Of a DNA stretch of 64,000 nt, positions 61,785-64,000 are shown piece after piece. The stretch comes from Staphylococcus sp. NRL 16/872 (lineage in GTDB: Bacteria; Bacillota; Bacilli; Staphylococcales; Staphylococcaceae). Below the pieces are notes generated by a model. It was given only the letters and a program-made list of their open reading frames with translations. It was not told where the DNA came from and searched no databases. The DNA lies in contig NZ_CP119327.1 of the NCBI RefSeq assembly GCF_022815905.2, positions 1,798,001-1,862,000 on the forward strand, in the 5' to 3' direction. The position numbers and the translations under genes were made by a program. Within the stretch, counting starts at the first letter, position 1. Every line of letters starts with the position of its first letter.

Positions 61785-63296
61785 TTAACTTTTAACTTGA
61801 AAGTTATCTATCACGTTTAACTTGTATCCAGGATCTTTTAATTTTTCAGTAATCAATGTACTCATAGAATGTTCAAATGAACTATGATGGATCTCAACGT
61901 TTGGTAGCAGATGATTGTAATTTCTGTAAGTATAATCAGTCATTGTCACACGATACATTTTATCTAAATCTATATCTTTTAAAGTAACACGATGAAATGG
62001 TAATTGGGCCATATCTACTTCATAACGAAAACCTTGCCATAATGTACATAGTGTTTCATCTACAATAGTCATACTTAAGTGATTTTGTTCAAATTGAATA
62101 TACGAATAAGTATATTCAATAATATCTTTAATTTGACTTCCTTTTAAACTTAATTCCATGGCTTTATCAGGATGAGGATAAGCATTATAAATATCTTTAT
62201 TTGTAATGCTACCAATAAGACCTTTCTCACCATTTTTTGGCACATTAACACAACTGATGGCATTGTCATAAGCTAATTTGATACTATCATGCATGAGTTG
62301 TGTAAATGGATGACCTTTACTTAATAAATCTTCTAATCCATTAACATGCATATCTAACCCACTATCTAATACAATTTCTTTAGACCAATGTTCTATGGCT
62401 TTCCGATCATAATAAGTGATATCTAATAATTCTTTATCTTCTGCATATCCGCTCAAATCAATTACTTCAGATTGAATCGCTTCTTTTTCAAATGTATTCG
62501 TGCGCTTTTTAAATTTTATTTTCACATGTACTAAGTCTTGAGCATTCTGACCCGCTTGAATATATGTTGTTTCATAATCGTTACCAATAAAAGTTTGATG
62601 TTGATGAGCTGTAATCATCAAATCTATAACCCCTATTTCTTTCATTAATTTCTCCGCTTCATGTGAACTTTTTCCATGTCGTGGATTGGTGGTATTAATT
62701 TTATCTATCCCACCATGATAAATTACGATTAAAAAATCTGGATGCTCTTTTTCATGTATGTATCTAATCCATCGTTTTGCGGAAAGTAATGATTTTTCAA
62801 TACTGAGGTCTTTCTCCATTTCTGCATATTCGTTTTTCATTAAACCTTCTGCTGTTAACCCTACAATAGCAATTTTTACATTATTTAATTTTTTAATCAC
62901 ATATGGTGTTGAAAAATATGGTTCCTTAGTCAACGCGTATTCTATATTAGCTGATAACCACTGAAAACGTGCTAATGATACCGCTTTAGTCAAAAATGAT
63001 AATCCAAATTTAAAATCATCTGGGCTAATCCCACTAGCATCATATTGCATCGCATTCATCAATTTAATCATAGGATGTCGTTTATAGGGTGCAACTAATG
63101 CATAGTAATGAGCAGCTAATGAACCAGCTAAACTTCCTCCGCTATCTAATAAAATAACATTGTTATTTTGTTCTCTAACATTTTTAACATAAGTTCCTGC
63201 ACGATAAATATTAGATCCAAAATCTCCGTTCATAAAATGACTATGCATATCAGATGTTGCTAAAATATCAATATTAAAACTTTCATTTCTATCCAC
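61785..63296 (-). CDS. 5'-nucleotidase/UDP-sugar hydrolase family protein, degenerate metal site
   Basis: 503 residues without a signal peptide. N-terminal metallophosphoesterase domain has TSDMHSH, but the next motifs read LLDSGGSLAG (usual DaGD), GISPDDFKFG (usual GNHEFDYG) and ITAHQHQTFIG (usual GHxH). The C-terminal 5'-nucleotidase domain is present (VNVPKNGEKGLIGSITNKD, MELSLKGSQIKDIIEY). A cytosolic metallophosphoesterase, possibly with changed chemistry. Confidence 0.75.
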   Translation of the reverse strand: MDRNESFNIDILATSDMHSHFMNGDFGSNIYRAGTYVKNVREQNNNVILLDSGGSLAGSLAAHYYALVAPYKRHPMIKLMNAMQYDASGISPDDFKFGLSFLTKAVSLARFQWLSANIEYALTKEPYFSTPYVIKKLNNVKIAIVGLTAEGLMKNEYAEMEKDLSIEKSLLSAKRWIRYIHEKEHPDFLIVIYHGGIDKINTTNPRHGKSSHEAEKLMKEIGVIDLMITAHQHQTFIGNDYETTYIQAGQNAQDLVHVKIKFKKRTNTFEKEAIQSEVIDLSGYAEDKELLDITYYDRKAIEHWSKEIVLDSGLDMHVNGLEDLLSKGHPFTQLMHDSIKLAYDNAISCVNVPKNGEKGLIGSITNKDIYNAYPHPDKAMELSLKGSQIKDIIEYTYSYIQFEQNHLSMTIVDETLCTLWQGFRYEVDMAQLPFHRVTLKDIDLDKMYRVTMTDYTYRNYNHLLPNVEIHHSSFEHSMSTLITEKLKDPGYKLNVIDNFQVKS

Positions 63297-63374
63297 GTTT
63301 ACACACCCCTTATTTAAGGTTATTTTAACATTTATTTTTATCTATGTGTTATCGATATATTTTCTAAAAAGAAA

Positions 63375-63418
63375 AGACATTTCAAGTAAATTGGGTTATC
63401 AATTTACCTAAAATGTCT
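63375..63418 (-). terminator. terminator after the Ktr gene
   Basis: Long stem AGACATTTCAAGTAAATTG with CAATTTACCTAAAATGTCT; leftward followed by TTTTCTTTTT. Confidence 0.8.
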
Positions 63419-63426
63419 GAAGAGAA

Positions 63427-64000
63427 TTAACCAATTTGAATACGTTCTTTAGGATAACTAAATTTATCTGGTTCTTTACGTCCTGATATCATGATAATAA
63501 ATGAGATTAAGCCAACGCGACCAATAAACATTAAAATCATAAGTACAACTTTAGTTATGCTAGAAATATTATCTGTTACACCTAACGATAAACCGCATGT
63601 TCCAAAGGCCGACATAACTTCAAAGAATACTTGTAAGAAACTAAGATTACCTCCTTCAGTAGCTAAAATGATAATCATACTTACAAAAGTGAGTACTGAA
63701 GCCATAGTAAATACAGCAAATGAGCGTTGGATGTCGACTACATGGATTTCCCTATTAAATACTTTAATAGAAGTCTTATCAGAATTATTATTAAAATTAA
63801 TTACAAATAAAATCAATATAGCGAATGTAGTAGTACGAATACCTCCACCTACTGAGCTTGGTGAAGAACCGATAAACATTAAAATACTCATAATTACATT
63901 CGTAGCATCACTTAATTGAGTGACATCAATGGTTTGTAATCCAGCACTTCGTGTAGTAGCAGATTGAAACAAAGCGTAAAACAACGATTGATGCCAACTT
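63427..64000 (-). CDS. TrkH/KtrB-family potassium uptake subunit, partial (5' end outside window)
   Basis: C-terminal about 190 residues. The selectivity-filter signatures SATTRSAG and SAFGTCGLSLG plus GSSPSSVGGGIRTTT mark repeats 3 and 4 of a Ktr/Trk pore. It is the integral membrane pore for K+ uptake, gated by a KtrA/C ring. It continues past the right edge. KtrB or KtrD cannot be told apart from this piece. Confidence 0.9.
   Translation of the reverse strand, partial: SWHQSLFYALFQSATTRSAGLQTIDVTQLSDATNVIMSILMFIGSSPSSVGGGIRTTTFAILILFVINFNNNSDKTSIKVFNREIHVVDIQRSFAVFTMASVLTFVSMIIILATEGGNLSFLQVFFEVMSAFGTCGLSLGVTDNISSITKVVLMILMFIGRVGLISFIIMISGRKEPDKFSYPKERIQIG

Overview
The window comes from a low-GC Firmicute chromosome, almost certainly a Staphylococcus. 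The evidence is a menF-menD-menH-menB operon divergent from menA, a ComK homologue, a lipoate-protein ligase, a Ktr potassium channel subunit and a prophage with many staphylococcal siphophage families. Nothing read here fixes the species.

Layout. Bases 1-8234 are chromosomal: menaquinone synthesis (menB partial, menH, menD, menF leftward; menA rightward), an acetyltransferase, a TM2 protein, a 32-residue peptide, an IDEAL-domain protein, comK, then tRNA-Asn(GTT) and tRNA-Ser(GCT). A complete prophage of about 47 kb is integrated in the 3' end of tRNA-Ser. The 18-bp core AATCCCTCCGTTTCCGTT occurs at 8219-8236 and 55211-55228. From left to right the prophage holds an MFS transporter (cargo), small genes, lysis genes, tail genes, a 2224-residue tape measure protein, head and packaging genes, an SNF2 helicase and VRR-NUC nuclease, a VirE-type primase/helicase beside a repeat cluster that may be the origin, nucleotide metabolism and PolA-type replication genes, small early genes, a cro/cI switch, a lysogeny arm and a tyrosine integrase. 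Most phage genes run leftward. The lysogeny arm and a few isolated genes run rightward.

Bases 55229 to about 59650 look like the remains of a second prophage in the same tRNA locus. They hold two broken IS3-family elements, decayed small phage genes, a small hydrophobic toxin-like peptide, the SH3b tail end of an endolysin, and integrase-arm-like repeats at both edges. From 59653 the sequence is chromosomal again: lplA, a DUF2187 protein, a CPBP-like membrane protein, a 5'-nucleotidase-family protein and the C-terminal half of a TrkH/KtrB potassium transporter.

How it works together. HNH, small and large terminase, portal, ClpP-like protease and HK97-type capsid form a cos-type packaging set. 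Three structural genes show recoding or split-frame signatures: gpG/gpT with a G GGA AAG slippery site, a possible +1 extension of the capsid at CCC A, and a major tail protein whose Ig/FN3-like domain appears split between two frames. The lysogeny arm carries a short CI-like repressor paired with an ImmA-type protease, a membrane protein, and a protein with an RNxxxH (HEPN-type) motif. The last two are candidate lysogen-defence genes. A Tad2-like (DUF2829) protein in the early region is a candidate anti-Thoeris factor.
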